Below are positions 10,575 to 24,900 of a DNA stretch of 64,000 nt, in pieces. Positions within the stretch are counted from its first letter, which is position 1, and each line of letters starts with the position of its first letter. This stretch comes from Leguminivora glycinivorella (Eukaryota; Arthropoda; Insecta; Lepidoptera; Tortricidae). The translations under genes were made by a program, and so were the position numbers. The notes under the pieces are model-generated. The model saw only the letters and a list, made by a program, of their open reading frames with translations, was not told where the DNA came from and ran no database searches. Location of the stretch: contig NC_062998.1 in the NCBI RefSeq assembly GCF_023078275.1, positions 17,683,916-17,747,915 on the forward strand. Reading direction: 5' to 3'.

Positions 10575-11452
10575 GGGTGCCCGGTAATTAATGGACAACC
10601 TTTTAACCACCAAGAGGGCACCTTATACTGGTCCAGAAAATCGACTTTTAGGTTTATTAAAAGTTGCCTGGTTTTCGAGATTTTCACACTTTTTAAAATT
10701 TTAGGTAGTATTATAGTATTTTATGCAACAGGCGTTTAAAGGAGGTCAAAAAAGACGAGTGGCGTGGGTAACAATTTGAGGCGAAGCCGAAAATTGTTAT
10801 TAAGACGCCACGAGTATTTTTTGACTCAGTTAAACACCGTTGCATACAATACTTTTTCTACGACCATGCACATACTTTTGAATAGTTTTCTAGAATAACT
10901 TTCGTGAAATTCGCACTGTTTCCTACAAGTATTTTGACTTGTCCTCTGCAATGTTTCTGCACTCACCCTGTCGCTCGCACTCCCGCGCGCCGCCGCCCGC
11001 CCCCGGCCGGCGCCCCGCGGCCCGCTATATCCCTTAACGGCTACCTAACAATGCTGTAAGAGCTATATCGTATGCGTGGGTACGCGGGGCGCCGGCCGGG
11101 GGCGGGCATCTTTTATGTAGGGTTTTAACGATCTATGCACGACCCGGTAAATGACGAATAACAACACGGGAGTAGAAAAAAATTTTAAAAATTGTGAAAA
11201 TCTCGAAAACCAGGCGACTTTTACTAAACCTTTTTTTGACCAGTATAAGGTGCCCTCTTGGTGGTTAAAAGGCCTGTCGCCTGGTTTTCGAGATTTTCAC
11301 ACTTTTTAAAATTTTAATACTACCTAAAATTTTAAAAAGTGTGAAAATCCTGAAAACCAGGCGACTTTTACTAAACCTTAATGTCGGTTTTCTGGACCAC
11401 TATAAGGTGCCCTCTTGGTGGATAAAAGGTTGTCATTAATTACCGGGCACCC
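10575..11452. mobile_element. Foldback element, 878 bp, with GC-rich core palindrome
   Basis: Ends GGGTGCCCGGTAATTAATG and its inverse close the element. Subterminal blocks (CCACCAAGAGGGCACCTTAT; CTGGTTTTCGAGATTTTCAC) repeat in both orientations, with an extra inverted copy of about 100 bp at the right end (11270-11390). The centre holds a very GC-rich inverted pair (GGCCGGCGCCCCGCGG near 11003 and CCGCGGGGCGCCGGCC-like sequence near 11082). Flanks read TATAC on both sides. Confidence 0.8.
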
Positions 11453-11482
11453 TGTATATAAATTACTAGCCACGGAGGTGTA

Positions 11483-11728
11483 CTAGCTATTGCCCGCGGC
11501 TTCGCTCGCGTTAAATTCGAAAATTGCGGAATGCTCCATACAAACTTTCACCCCATATTTTAGGAAATAGGGGGGTTAGAAAGAGACAAAAAGTTGCCTA
11601 TGTCACTCTCCATCCCTTCAACTATCTCCACTTAAAAAAATCACGTCAATTGGTCGTCCCGTTTTGTCGTGAAAGACGGACAAAGAAACAGACACACACA
11701 CTTTCCCATTTATAATATTAGCATGGAT
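11483..11728 (-). repeat. Dispersed repeat S, minus-strand copy
   Basis: Inverted relative of 19595-19829 and 58739-58972, with GCCCGCGGCTTCGCTCGCGT at one end and CCCATTTATAATATTAGCAT at the other. A non-coding 3' region of a retroposon family is likely; a short frame across it is incidental. Confidence 0.65.
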
Positions 11729-11739
11729 AAACTGAAATA

Positions 11740-12921
11740 GATACCACACACTAAAGAAAAAGCGATCAAGCCCACTGGTGGCAAAGCCGGGAATCGACCT
11801 GGCTCTCCAGCTATCGCGGCTGACGATTTCAGTCTAATTATTACAATTCTATTAAGAGTAAAATAAGAGTTCATTTAATTATTATGATCAATTAATATTC
11901 ATTCGTTTTACAATCAGATTAAAATTTACCTGCAAGTTCGATATATTAAATATTACTTATAACTATACAAGGGCAGGGAAGATACTGTAAAAAATAAGTT
12001 AGAAGTAATAGAAATAAATATTTTATTAATTCATGATTGGAAGATACATAGACAGGTATAACTAATAACAATATTTTTAGTGGTGTGCTGTGCCTGTGCT
12101 CTGTTATGCTAAAATTGCTAAATGGGCGCCCCTGCGTTTGTTTACTTACATGACTTCGCAGTGAAATATAAGCGCAGATGCTTCTTTAAAAATGGTTTGT
12201 ATCTAAAACATAAGACGGCACAATGCAAAAACTTGTGCAAAAAGGTAAAGTACATTTTTCCTTTAAACCTACTATTAATAAGGCACTTTGAGGGTATATA
12301 ATAGAAACAAATAATTTTATATGGCTGAATCGTCTACTTTTGATCTTTAAGGATTATGTCTCCACTAATTTATTTTAAGTACTGCATGTGTGTTATAACC
12401 ACAATTTTGGAAAGTATTATATTCGGTCCTAACCGAGCTGAAGATCAAACATTCACATTTTAGTGTACTTAATACAATAACATTGGACATGCTTACTAAT
12501 ATTTACTGCTAAGCAGCTACATTAAATCACTGTCTGTACTTAATGTCTACAATGTCTAATTACAATTATTATCCTTAACATGACTGGGTATAAATCTCAT
12601 TTTTATCAAAAGTAGCAATCATGTATATAGAAAATTATAAGCTCAATCTAAAAAAATAAGTAGTGACTAAAAATTTGTAAACTGGATTTTTTAAAACCCT
12701 CCTTGGAAAAAATCAGTCTCATTTCTAAGTAGAATAAGCTGCCGAGTAAAATAGCCAGCCATTTCACTTGAGCTTACGTTTTGGCTCCGCGAAGTCTTTT
12801 ATCTCATTATTACAAAGAAGAACAGGAAAAGATAGTAAGCCTATTTCTGGCCCATGAAATAGACGATGATTGTAGATTTCCTCGGGCCTTGTGGCGACAG
12901 CGGCGGGACCGAGGAGGCCGT
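11740..12921. other. IDH 3' flank and UTR
   Basis: AT-rich DNA downstream of the IDH stop. 11770-11830 holds a tRNA-like box (minus strand AGGTCGATTCCCGG), probably a SINE head remnant. Otherwise nothing is recognised. Several TTTATT strings could be minus-strand poly(A) signals, but I cannot choose between them. Confidence 0.4.
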
Positions 12922-15900
12922 TTACTTGGAAAGCTTGCGCTCCAGCTGGTCGGCGATGGCCAGCAGGAAGTCCTCAGTGTGCAGGAACATGCCCTCCTTG
13001 GTGTTCTCCAAGCCGTGGATACAGATCACCAGGTCCTTGGTCATCTTGCCGCTGTCGATGCACTCCACGCAAGCCTGTTCAAATTAGTGTATCACTTAAA
13101 TAAATAAATAAATAAATATTATAGGACATTCTTACACAAATTGACTGAGGCCCACGGTAAGTTCAAGAAGGCTTGTGTTGTGGGTACTCAGACAACGATA
13201 TATATAATATACATAGAAAACATCCATGACTCAGGAACAAATATCTGTGCTCATCACACAAATAAATGCCCTTACCGGGATTCGAACCCGGGACCGCGGC
13301 ACAGCAGGCAGGGTCACTACTATATCACTTGTAAGTATTATAGAGAATACATTCTAACTCTGTGTTTATATATTTGGTTATAGCACCCGTTTAACTTACG
13401 ACAAAGTTGAGAATCAAGATATACACCGTGTTTCACTTAACACTAAAAACCTGAAAACTGTTTGTTCAGAATCGAGAGTAGAATCGATTGAGGTATATCT
13501 TGATGGGGGTAATATTTTTTGTTTTAATTTGTATTATTAGTTATTGTTTACGTGCCCATTCTAAAAATTCGTAATACAACATAGTGCATATCATATTGTT
13601 AGAGGTTGTATACCTTTTTCAGTATTTAAGGGTATTAATACTGGCTGGTTACTTGGACGATTTTTTTTCTGCTACGAAATAGACGTTGTGCGTCAGTTTA
13701 AATTTAAAGTTTATCATAAGTCATAACAAACTGAACTCGTACCTAATTACAACCTTGTCATTTTGAATTTTAGGTTTAAATTTGCTTACTGAGTCACCTG
13801 TCCAATTTGAAGTTTACTGTGAGACAGGTTAAAGTGCTTTACATTGCCATAGCTGTCTATTGGTAAACCTTGTGTCGTTGCAGTAACGTACACAATTAAA
13901 CAGTTTGAAGGCTTATGGTGGTAGCTAGCAATTATTTTATTGAGTGTAGAGTTGTGAGCGTCAGGACCCCTGGACCACTACAGATATTTGATGTTTAGTA
14001 CATACTAAAATTTAGTACCTATTTGATACTATTTGGTACCTGAGTACATATATTTGGTACCTCCACTGATATCGAAAAATCGAGCGAATAAAGTGGCCAG
14101 ACATTCTGACGTCAGGATGTCTGGACCATTTTTGGTTTACATAGTTCTAGACAACACTACTAATTGATATCTTAGTCAATATTTACTACCTATTTGGTAC
14201 CTGTCAATATATTTTTTTCAATTTTTTTTGGCGTACTAGAAAAAAGTTATGACGGAATTTAAAATTGTGAGCCCAGCCGTGCCGTTGTAGTATGTAGCGC
14301 CTGTCAAAAGTATAGAGGCAAATCCGCCTGCCCTCCTGCGCGCGTCAACTTAAATAGGAATTTAGTTTTAGGCACTCGCACATCATCTCTACTACTGACT
14401 AGTGGCATTAATATAGTCGAAATATAAAAGTAATTAGTGTAATTACACTAGTTTTCCATTTTCCTCCTGAGAGACCTAAACACGTGGCAACAGTTGGACA
14501 AATTCTAGGGACGAAATAGCATAAACTGTTATAATTAACAGCGTCATTGGTAATATTGGTATATAGGATGTATTTTGACGAGCTCCGTTATAGGGGTTCA
14601 TCATATAAATAAACCACTGCTTTCGGTAACATTTGTTTTTTGCATCATCATCATCATCAGCCTATCGCAGTCCACTACTGGACATAGGCCTCCCCAATTT
14701 CACGCCACCGTTTCCGATTAGTTTTTTTGCATTGATTAGTGTCAATTATGAATTAAGAATAAATACAATACAAACATCAAATCAATCATCTACTATCAGT
14801 ACCTACAACCACAATGCCGCCAAATCTGCTATACAGCTCTACAGCTGCTGAACAGTCGCAAAAATGACCGGCTGTCAGGGGTAAACTGATTTAAAAATTT
14901 CTCCGCCAGGAGATGTCTCTCAGGGACATGACATGAGATTAGACGTTATTGAGACTGTAGGAGGTTCTCTCAGGAGGAAAATGGAAAACTAGTGTAATTA
15001 CACTAATTACTTTTATATTTCGACTATATTAATGCCACTAGTCAGCAGAGATGATGTGCGAGTGCCTAAAAATAAATTCCTATTTAAGTTGACGCGCAGG
15101 AGGGCAGGCGGATTTGCCTCTATTCTTTTGACAGGCGCTACATACTTCAACGGCACGGCCGGGCTCACAATTTTAAATTCCGTCATAACTTTTTTCTGGT
15201 ATGCCAAAAAAATTTGAAAAAAATATATTGACAGGTACCAAATAGGTAGTAAATATTGACTAAGATATCAATTAGTAGTGTTGTCTAGAACTATGTAAAC
15301 CAAAAATGGTCCAGACATCCTGACGTCAGAATGTCTGGCCACTTTATTCGCTCGATTTTTCGATATCAGTGGAGGTACCAAATATATGTACTCAGGTACC
15401 AAATAGTATCAAATAGGTACTAAATTTTAGTATGTACTAAACATCAAATATCTGTAGTGGTCCAGACCCTAGTCAGAGCATGAATTAACATAATGGATAC
15501 TTTCATCACTTATACCAATATGTGGTTAGGGGTCTATACGGCAATGAAATCTTAACTTTAGTAAAGAGGCCAGTAGCATGTTGAAAGATTACCTCTTCCA
15601 AAGCGAGCGCGAATTTGGCAACATCGGGCGTGTTGTCCAGCTTGGCGCGTTGGATGAGCCCGCGGGTCCACGCGTAGATGGAGGCCACGGGGTTGGTGGA
15701 GGTGGGCTTGCCCTGCTGGTGCATGCGGTAGTGGCGCGTCACCGTGCCGTGCGCCGCCTCCGACTCCACGGTCTTGCCGTCCGGGCACATCAGCACGGAC
15801 GTCATCATGCCCAGGGACCCGTAGCCCTGCAGTCAACATCGAATTAACTCAGTGCATGTTGTACAAAGATTTATGATAGATAGATAGATAGATAGAATAC

Positions 15901-18900
15901 TCTTTATTGGCACACCTCAGCAAAAGATACAGTGGAGACAAAACAAATGATTATAAATAGAGGCAGACAACAGGCGGTTTTATCGCTAAAGAGCGATCTC
16001 TACCAGACAACCTTTGGGTAGCGGAAATAAAAAAACATAATCAAAAAGAGTACGTGCTTCGAAATAAAAAAATCATAATTATTCTAATTTCCAACACACA
16101 AATTGAATAAACATACACATATAAGAGAATATAAATAGACTTACATAAACATACTTAAATAGTAATATACAAGCCAGATATAATGATGTAATATAAATAA
16201 ATAAATAAATATTATAGGACATTCTTACACAGATTGACTGAGGCCCACGGTAAGCTCAAGAAGGCTTGTGTTGTGGGTACTCAGACAACGATATATATAA
16301 TATACAAATACTTATATACATAGAAAACATCCATGACTCAGGAACAAATATCTGTGCTCGTCACACTAATAAATGCCCTTACCGGGATTCGAACCCGGGA
16401 CCGCGGCGTAGCAGGCAGGATCACTACCGATTGCGCCAGACCGGTCGCGAATATGATGATGTTAATAATTATGTGTATAATGATGTTATGATGTAATATA
16501 ATAGGCTAGTTTCCTACTAGTCAAATCAGCTTCTTTTTAAGAACTGTCAAAACGATTTGCTAATATGGAATTACTATGAACTATGACATACTGAGAAGTG
16601 ACGTCACGGTCAATTCATCTACTTTATATCTTTCTCTTTGACTTATTAAATAGAAATTATATCTAAAGATGACTACTGCCCATAATTTTCTTCTAATTAT
16701 GTGGTGCTTTGTTTCGTGCACTGCATAAAATATTTTATTTTAAGTATAGGAAACTAGCCTATTAATAGAAATTATAGAAAACAGAAGGAAGGTACTCGTA
16801 AATTCAATCAACCTCATGAGAATTTTGTAACTGTAGCTGTACAATGTATGTAATACGTAATCGAGTCAAACAAATATTATGTGCTTTTGTTTTTCTCTGA
16901 GAAGTAAGGAAGAAGTGTGCACAAGGGTATTTTCCCCATGTGTCTCCCATCATATGCCATCATAGACAACACGTCGCCATCAAAGTTCTTGCAAGCCCGG
17001 ACTAAACTGTATGTCACGTGTCCTGTCCTAAAATGAGCATTCAGCATGTAGTAAGTAAGATGGGTAGGCAGACAGACCTGCGCAACGATGTCGGACTGCA
17101 CGTCGCCGTCGTAGTTCTTGCAGGCCCACACGAAGCCGCCACTGCTCTTCATGCTCTGCGCCACCATGTCGTCGATCAGCCGGTGCTCGTACCAGATCTT
17201 GGCGTCTGCGAACTGCTTCTTGTAGTCGCTGGTAATCAAAATCAGGTTTAGTAGTCAGATTTAGATTCTAATGTGTCTATATTGTTTAGTTTTTAACTGT
17301 TGTTAAATATGGGGTGTTATAAGTTTGATGTGTCTGTCTGTCTGTGTGTGTGTGTGTGTGTGTGTGTTTGTCTGTGGCATCGTAACTGCCGAACCGATGA
17401 ACCGATTTAGATTTAGTTTTTTTGTTTGAAAGCTGAATTAGTCGGGAGTGTTCTTAGCTATGTTTCATGAATATCGGTCCAATAGTCCGGGGGGTTATTC
17501 AAAATTTAAATTTTTTGGTTCGATTATTGTCTGTATGTTTAAAAGGAAGTTGGTGTAACAATTTTGATGCTGACAGCTGATAAAAATAATCATTGACTCT
17601 ATCAGGGTCATTAGTTTGTGTGTTTCCTTTTTTCAGATGTTTTTACATTTTACTTTATTTTCTATCATATTTTATAAAAGACCTAGCCTAAGAAGAAAGA
17701 CAAATAAAATAGACACAAAAATAAGTGTATGTACATTGTTAAAACGTATTTTTAGCTGTAACAGAAAAATAAATACCTTTGGTAGACCTCTTCGAAGATG
17801 TCCTTAAAACGACCGTCATATCGCTTGAGAATAGTGTTCTTGGTAGACAAGTACAATGGCCATTTCTTTTGTAGTGCCACCTAAACAAACAAAGCTTGTA
17901 AAAATAATATTACTGGCATAACTGTTGTTCAAGTCAAGTTAATGACACTGGGAGGGTTTGGTTTCGATGCACTTCAATTTAATTTGATACATTTACCAGA
18001 ATACCTAGACTTTACAACGTCACATGTCACATCACTAAACCTAAGAATGCCTGTAGGTACCTAAGACAGAACTAGATTTAGATAGAAAAAACAAGTTCAT
18101 CTTTGTATAGGGGTCGAGCGTGTCAGATTTTGTACTGAAGTTGTTACTTGCCTGTGATTTTAAATATGTCTCAGCCCTTGAGTGTTCATAATTTTTGTGT
18201 TGTTGCAATTAAATATCACGTAACGAGGCATTTTTAATGTTTTTGTGACTGACAAAAATTGACGCCCGAAAGCTGCAAGCTGCAGACGGACAACTCAGTG
18301 GATTTTACTGAGTGTCTTCGGACTAAGGAAATCCAGGACAAATAAGACAATGGTATGGGTGTAGGTGGTAAATGGAGTAAAAGTATAACTGAATGGTACC
18401 CAAGGGGTTGGATACAAAACGAAACGAAATGGAAACGGAAGGCTGGCTCGCAGCTAAAAAGATGGGATGATGACATTCGCTTAGTCGCGGGAGTAATCTG
18501 GAACAGAGTAGCACTTGACAGAAACGAATGGAGGAGGCTGGAGGAGGCCTTTGCCGACTGGCAAACAGACTTTCAGATGACAAGAAGGAGAGATAAATTA
18601 GAATACTAAAACTATATCCATCTGAAATCTGCTGAGGACGAGGCTCATATCATAATCAAATAATCATAATCAAATGGGTGTAGGTATATGTATGTGCAAC
18701 GTAACCGAAGCACCGCTAGTTCACCTGGAAGCTGGAATGTGCGAAGGCGCGGATAGACTCGTCGGTGTTGTACATGCCGAGCGCGACGCCGGGCCCCTTG
18801 AAGTCGTACAGCAGCCGCTTGTCCACCGTGCCGTCGGCCGCCGTGTACACCAACTCCACCTAACACATTTAAATAATATAATCGATAATTGGCGAACGTG

Positions 18901-21900
18901 ATCTAAACAACACCATATTACACCTTTCAAGTTAGTTTTTACTAACAGATTCAACATCATAACATTTTTCTTTTAAATTCAAATGGAATTATAAATTTGA
19001 ACTATGTGAATGTGGCTTTCTTCAGAAAAAAGTTGCCCAGTTGAGACACCCAGAAGCCAGGTACCGGCAAGTTGTTTATATGGAGATTTTTGCATCTTAA
19101 TTGTCCATTCTGATAACTTACGTATTGTCTGTGTCAACATCACTTATAGAAGTTAAAGAATATCAGAAAAATATTGAAAATAGTATATGTTATTTTGATC
19201 ATCAGCTGTCTTAGTAACTGACCATGCTAAGCATAATGGAAGGCCATACATATTTTTAAAAGTAAAAAAAATATATTAAAGGATGACGCTGTGTCACCTC
19301 CGCTGTGCCATACGAACGAACGCATTGCGTCGCGTTACGTTATGCTTTGGTGTTTGAGAATGAAGACTAACCTTTCCAGGTTTAGACACAACAAAGTCCT
19401 GAGCCTTGTACTGGTCGCCGTGCGCGTGGCGGCCGATGACGATGGGCTTGGTCCAGCCGGGCACGAGCCGCGGGATGCTGGCGCACAGGATGGGCTCGCG
19501 GAACACCGTGCCGCCCAGGATGTTGCGGATCGTGCCGTTCGGGCTCAGCCACATCTTCTTCAGCTTGAACTCTGCGAGGAACAGTGTCTTTATCCATACT
19601 AATATTATAAATGGGAAAGTGTGCGTGTGTGTTTGTTTGTCCGTCTTTCACGACAAAACGGAGCGACGGACTGACGTGATTTTTTAAGTGGAGATAGTTG
19701 AAGGGATGGATAGTGACATTCGCTACTTATTGTCTCTTTCTAACACCCCACTTCCCTGAAATGGGGGGTGGAATTTTGTATGGAGCATGCCGAATTTAAC
19801 GCGGGCGAAACTGCGGGCAAAAGCTAGTATTAAATATATGTGTATGCCTATCGAATGCCCTTTTGGTTATGGGCGTTATGGCATATCTTATGACAGTTAC
19901 AACTATGACATGTGTCATATGGGATCTAAAGCAAAGCTAAATGTACATGTTTATTGTGTTGATGTTATTTTATACTTAACACCGGCGCCTGCAGAGATTT
20001 ATATTACGGTTACAATGTGTCTTTTCGTCGCTTCTGGCCTACCACCATACATTGCACACAGCCAATATGTTGGCCTGACAAGTCAGGCCAACATGTCATG
20101 ACATTAAGTTAGTCGAGGAGGATCCTGCTAGACTTTGAAGGTATGTATGTAGTAGTAGTAACTCTTTATTGTACAAAAATACATTAAAAAATAGCATACA
20201 TTGAGATGCGAAGTACAAAGGTGAACTTATACCTTTGAGGGATCTCTTCCAGTTAACCTTTGAGTAAATGAGAGAAAAAACTTGAATTGTATGTAGCTAA
20301 GCATAAGTTGGCAACCATTTGGATACCACAGCCTGAGGGAGGGTTATTTTAGACATCTTTATATCTCCATATGAAATGCACAACCAACTTGACTTGGACG
20401 ACTTTACCTATATTCATGACTAATAATTTTAGCTAATACTTCTTTTTGATCATAAATCTAAATTGAACTCGAGATATACCAAGCCATAACAAAATTTAAC
20501 TGCACATTATACAGTCTACACCATTGTATACACGAACATATTCGTTACGGATGTTTATTAATTTTATTGGAACTTGTGCTACGTTGAGTGTACAAGATTA
20601 TGAGATTTGGGTCATGGTTGTATTCAGATAAAAGTTTAATTTAAATTAATACATTATAAGCTGATACACTTGATGAATGAAATGAAAAGTAGGTACATTT
20701 GTGTTCATATCACGGTCCCGATGAAACCAGGGCCTGCCTGTGCCTGTGCCAAAAATACAGTCTTTGTCAGCACCAATATGTAAGAGTAATAGAATAACTA
20801 GGATACGCTACGGAGCGAGCTGACGTTCTAAAACAATTGAATATCTGAATTATAATATTTATATACTAGCATTTAGTAAAAAATATGCCAACTTACCTCT
20901 ATAAATTTTAGATCACCTAGTGACGTATTTAATTTTTTACAAATAGTTTCTTATGCTCACTCAATCCTCACACTTTTGAAAAGCCGAATTTTGATGAAAA
21001 ACATAAGATTTAGACCGCTAATTATATGTGTATAGTTTAGCAAAAGTGAAATGGGAATTTGTAAAATACAAAACGAACCACTAACGTGTCAGGTTTTTTA
21101 TAATAAATTTTTGTAAGTGCTCACTCAGTCCACACGTTTTGAGAAAGTTAAAAATGTAAATATCTTAAGATTTGTAGCACCCCAGACACTCGAAAGTACT
21201 TCAACATTTAGTAAAAATTTTTACTAAATATCCACCATCTAATATTTTATATTCGTTGTCTGGTTTTAAAGATATTCAGACATAACTTTTCTCATACAAA
21301 TGTATCATGTAGGGTGACCACACTATGTCGGCTCCTGATTTTCCCCGCCTTCCCATTGTCATATTGAGATTGGGGAGTTTCGTTCAATTTTGATAATAGT
21401 TTATATTAAACTAATACCATATTAATTCTCCATCTGCAAACTGTTTTTAGGTTATGTTCTTGGCCTAGTGATGATGTGTATTGTGTAATTTTTATCGACG
21501 CACAGTGTATTAAAAACCCCAATTTTGTCTCACCTTGTTTTTATTACATAATTCTACAGTTAAGAAGGTTTTGAATAGTAGACTAAAACTCCGACGGTGC
21601 CACGGATTCTAGTTTTTTTATAAAAAAATATTAAAGTTTGACTATACCCGGGTCATAAAGTTCATAAAAATAATAATTTCTAAAAATCCATAATACTTAT
21701 TAAAATTTCAATTAAACCAGTTTATTAGGCGTATAATACCTCACCTTTGAGCAATTTGTTGTTTATTTTCTCTTTTTACATAAGGAGAAATTTACGAATT
21801 TCTGTTAATATGTTTATAATTTTTAATTCGGAAATAACGCCGTATTAGCACATGAAACCAAAACAGAACGATAGCGTACACGTGTTTTTATAAGCCATAT

Positions 21901-24900
21901 TAAAAAAACGTGCTAATTCCGCGTTAATCAAAAGTTAGAACTGATATTAGTTATAACCGGATTTCTTGTGACTAGGGTTGTTACTTTAGGCTAGTTATAT
22001 CCGGATTCGATTATTAACTTTTCAAACTCAGTTTCAAACTCTCGAAGCTTGTAGATCGATTCACTGTCATTATTTAATAAGGCCTTACAATTTTAAATAA
22101 TTCGTACACTTTGACAGAAACATCAACACTCACTGAAATCATTGCGATGGAGGGTCGGCTCTTTTTAATTGATAGCGCTTTGGACCAGCAATTCGGAGGT
22201 CGTGGGTTAAAATCCCACTTGAACCAATTTTTTTATAAAATACTACCGTTGATCACTGTTGAATTTTTCCAGTATCACTTTTAAAATTTGTTACTTACCA
22301 CAATAATCCAAAAGTTGACTGGTAGAGAATGCCTTCTGGAATTAAGTTCGCCTTTGTACACGTTATATTTTGCAATACAGTTTAATTAAAAAAAGTTATG
22401 AAATTAATGAATAAATAATTCAAAATCGGGCAACTGTCTGGCCGCGAATTTTACATTTCAGAAAATTTAAGTTCAGTCAATGAAGAGTAGTAGGTACTAG
22501 GTACATCCATTCCTTTATCACATCGTCCTTGATCTCATAAAAATCGTGTAAAAATCACATGTTTAATCTCAATTTTCTTCAATTAATGCTTTGTAACTGT
22601 ATGTGATAAAACTAATATTTATAACGTTCAATATCTGGGCGACCGAGCTTCGCTCGGTTCTATTTTAATATATCACGTCTTTAGATAAAAAAAAAAACTC
22701 TTATAAATACAAAAACAAAAAAAAAAAGACAAAAAACAAAAACTTAATTTCTGACCGGGATTCGAAACCCTGACACCTACGATCTATCTGCGTACATTAG
22801 ACCGACCTCGTGCGACTGAGCTAAGCGGAATCGATGCGCGCGCGGCGAAATTAAGGACCATATTTTACGTTTACAAATGCGAAAGAAAAACTCATGAAAA
22901 CTCGAAAATTCGCGTTTTCCGGGATCTAAGGCTACGCTAGATCGATTTTTCACCCCCGAAAACCCCCACAAAACAAATTTCAGCGAAATCGTTAGAGCGG
23001 TTTCCAAGATCGTCGGTATATATAAATAAATAAATAAATAAATAAATAAATATACAAGAATTGCTCGTTTAATAGTATAAGATTAGAACTTACACTTTCT
23101 TGATAATGAAAACGGGTCACTTTGTATGTAGATTTACATACAAAGTGACCCGTTTTCATTGTTCTTGAGTTTATGTTCTTATAAGAAACACACTGCACAG
23201 TGAAATATGAAATGCTATACATTGGCCAACAACTTGTTAAATAAAAATGAAGAATGACGTAGGCACTAGTTTTTACGGAAGTGACAAGCGGTGGTAGAAA
23301 GTACGCCTTCTTATACGTAATTTAATGAACATTTGACATTTTAGACCTGGATCATAACTTTCAGTAACATCCGGGTATTCAAGGTGACAGCCCTGAATTA
23401 AAACTTAAATGAATGATATCTTTTGATTAACGCGGAATTAGCACGTGATTTTAATATGGCTTATAAAAACACGTGTAAGCTATCGTTCTGTTTTGGTTTC
23501 ATGTGCTAATACGGCGTTATTCTCGAATTATAAAATGAAAACATAAAGATAAAAATACATACATTTCTCCTTAAGTAGCAAGAGAAAATAAACAACAAAT
23601 TGCACAAAGGTGAGGTATTATACGCCTAATCAACTGGCTTAATTGAAATTTAAATAAGTATTATAGATTTTTAGAAATTATTATTTTTATGAATTTTATG
23701 ACCCGGGTATAGGCAAACTTTAATATTTTTTTATAAAAAAACTAGAAGCAGTAGCACCGTCGGAGTTTTAGTCTACTGTTGAAAACCTTCTAACTGTAGA
23801 ATTTTGCAATAAAAGAGACAAAATTGGGGTTTTTAACACACTGTGCGACGTGAACAAACGTACTGAAATCATCTGACGAACGTAATCTCGTAATCCTTGT
23901 TATATATACCTATGTACCTTCAACTCTCTGTTCATCAGGCGTGATGGTGGCGCACTTGATGCCGACGTTGTGCTTGAGGATGGCGTGCGCGGCGTCGATG
24001 GTCACCTGGTCGTCCGTGGCGTCGCGGTGCGGCAGCCCCAGGTCGTAGTACAGGCAGTCCAGCTGACGGACAACACTCGACGGTCAGAATCGTATTATAG
24101 GGAGGGTTCATATCTGTATCTAACAGTAATACTTTTGAAGGTAGGGCAACACCAGGCGGTTTAGCACAACTTGCGTTGTTGAGCGCGAGTTCATACATCA
24201 AACGCGACTTCAAGTATGGACTCGCGAGCGAGAGCGCAAGTTGTGCTAGACCGGCTGTTGTGTTAGCGTTAAAGGCCTATTTGGCCGCGCGAATCGCATT
24301 CCAAATTATTTTCATTAATAGCGCGAAATGTATAACATATTTCATATCGTTTAACATTTGTTAGTCGCTTTTCGGTGAAGGAAGGTTTTTCGATAAAACA
24401 CCGCGAAGAAAGGAAACTGGACAAATACGAACAAGGTCTGCAAGGCCTGCGTCGACGTCGACGCCTACGCTAATTCTCGGAGTTAAGCCAGGTTCTCAGG
24501 AGCCGTGGCATTATACCGAGATAACGCAACGAAGCAGAAGATATCGATGCCCCAGCGGCCTTCCCACCTTAATGCAGAGTTGCAGCCTAATCGCGAAAAT
24601 AACATTGTCGTAAATAGTATCTCAACGCAAAGTCTTGATTCAAACGAATTTTATTGTGTAATTAGTACGAATGTACAACATGGTATCGATGATGCACTTA
24701 CGTAAAATGCACAATAAATAACTATGTACTTATAGTACTACCTATACAGGTCGTCATATATAAAGTAAAATGAACATAAATTGCTCATGTTGGGGGCTGC
24801 TTGTGTCTATAGTGCTTATCGCAATGTGATAATTGTTATTTTTTACTGGTTTGGATAAGACAGGTTTATGTGATAATTGTTATTTTTTACTGGTTTGGAT

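Larger units (their letters stand above)
21499..23847. mobile_element. Foldback element with ~440-bp inverted arms
   Basis: The left arm (21499-21940) starts CGCACAGTGTATTAAAAACC and reappears inverted at 23425-23847, sharing ACTCCGACGGTGC, GACCCGGGTATA-type and CGTGCTAATTCCGCG blocks. The 1.5-kb interior holds tRNA-like boxes near 22160-22230, an inner retroposon-like segment (22610-23085) and a perfect hairpin (23105-23160). Lies in an IDH intron. Confidence 0.8.

Noticed and set aside
15013..15217. Frames in the right arm of the 1.5-kb foldback
   Set aside because: Present on both strands and disrupted in the left arm; no conserved domain.
19787..20101. 104-residue frame at the end of repeat S
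   Set aside because: Begins inside a dispersed repeat, low complexity of function, no match to any family I know, and it is antisense to an IDH intron.
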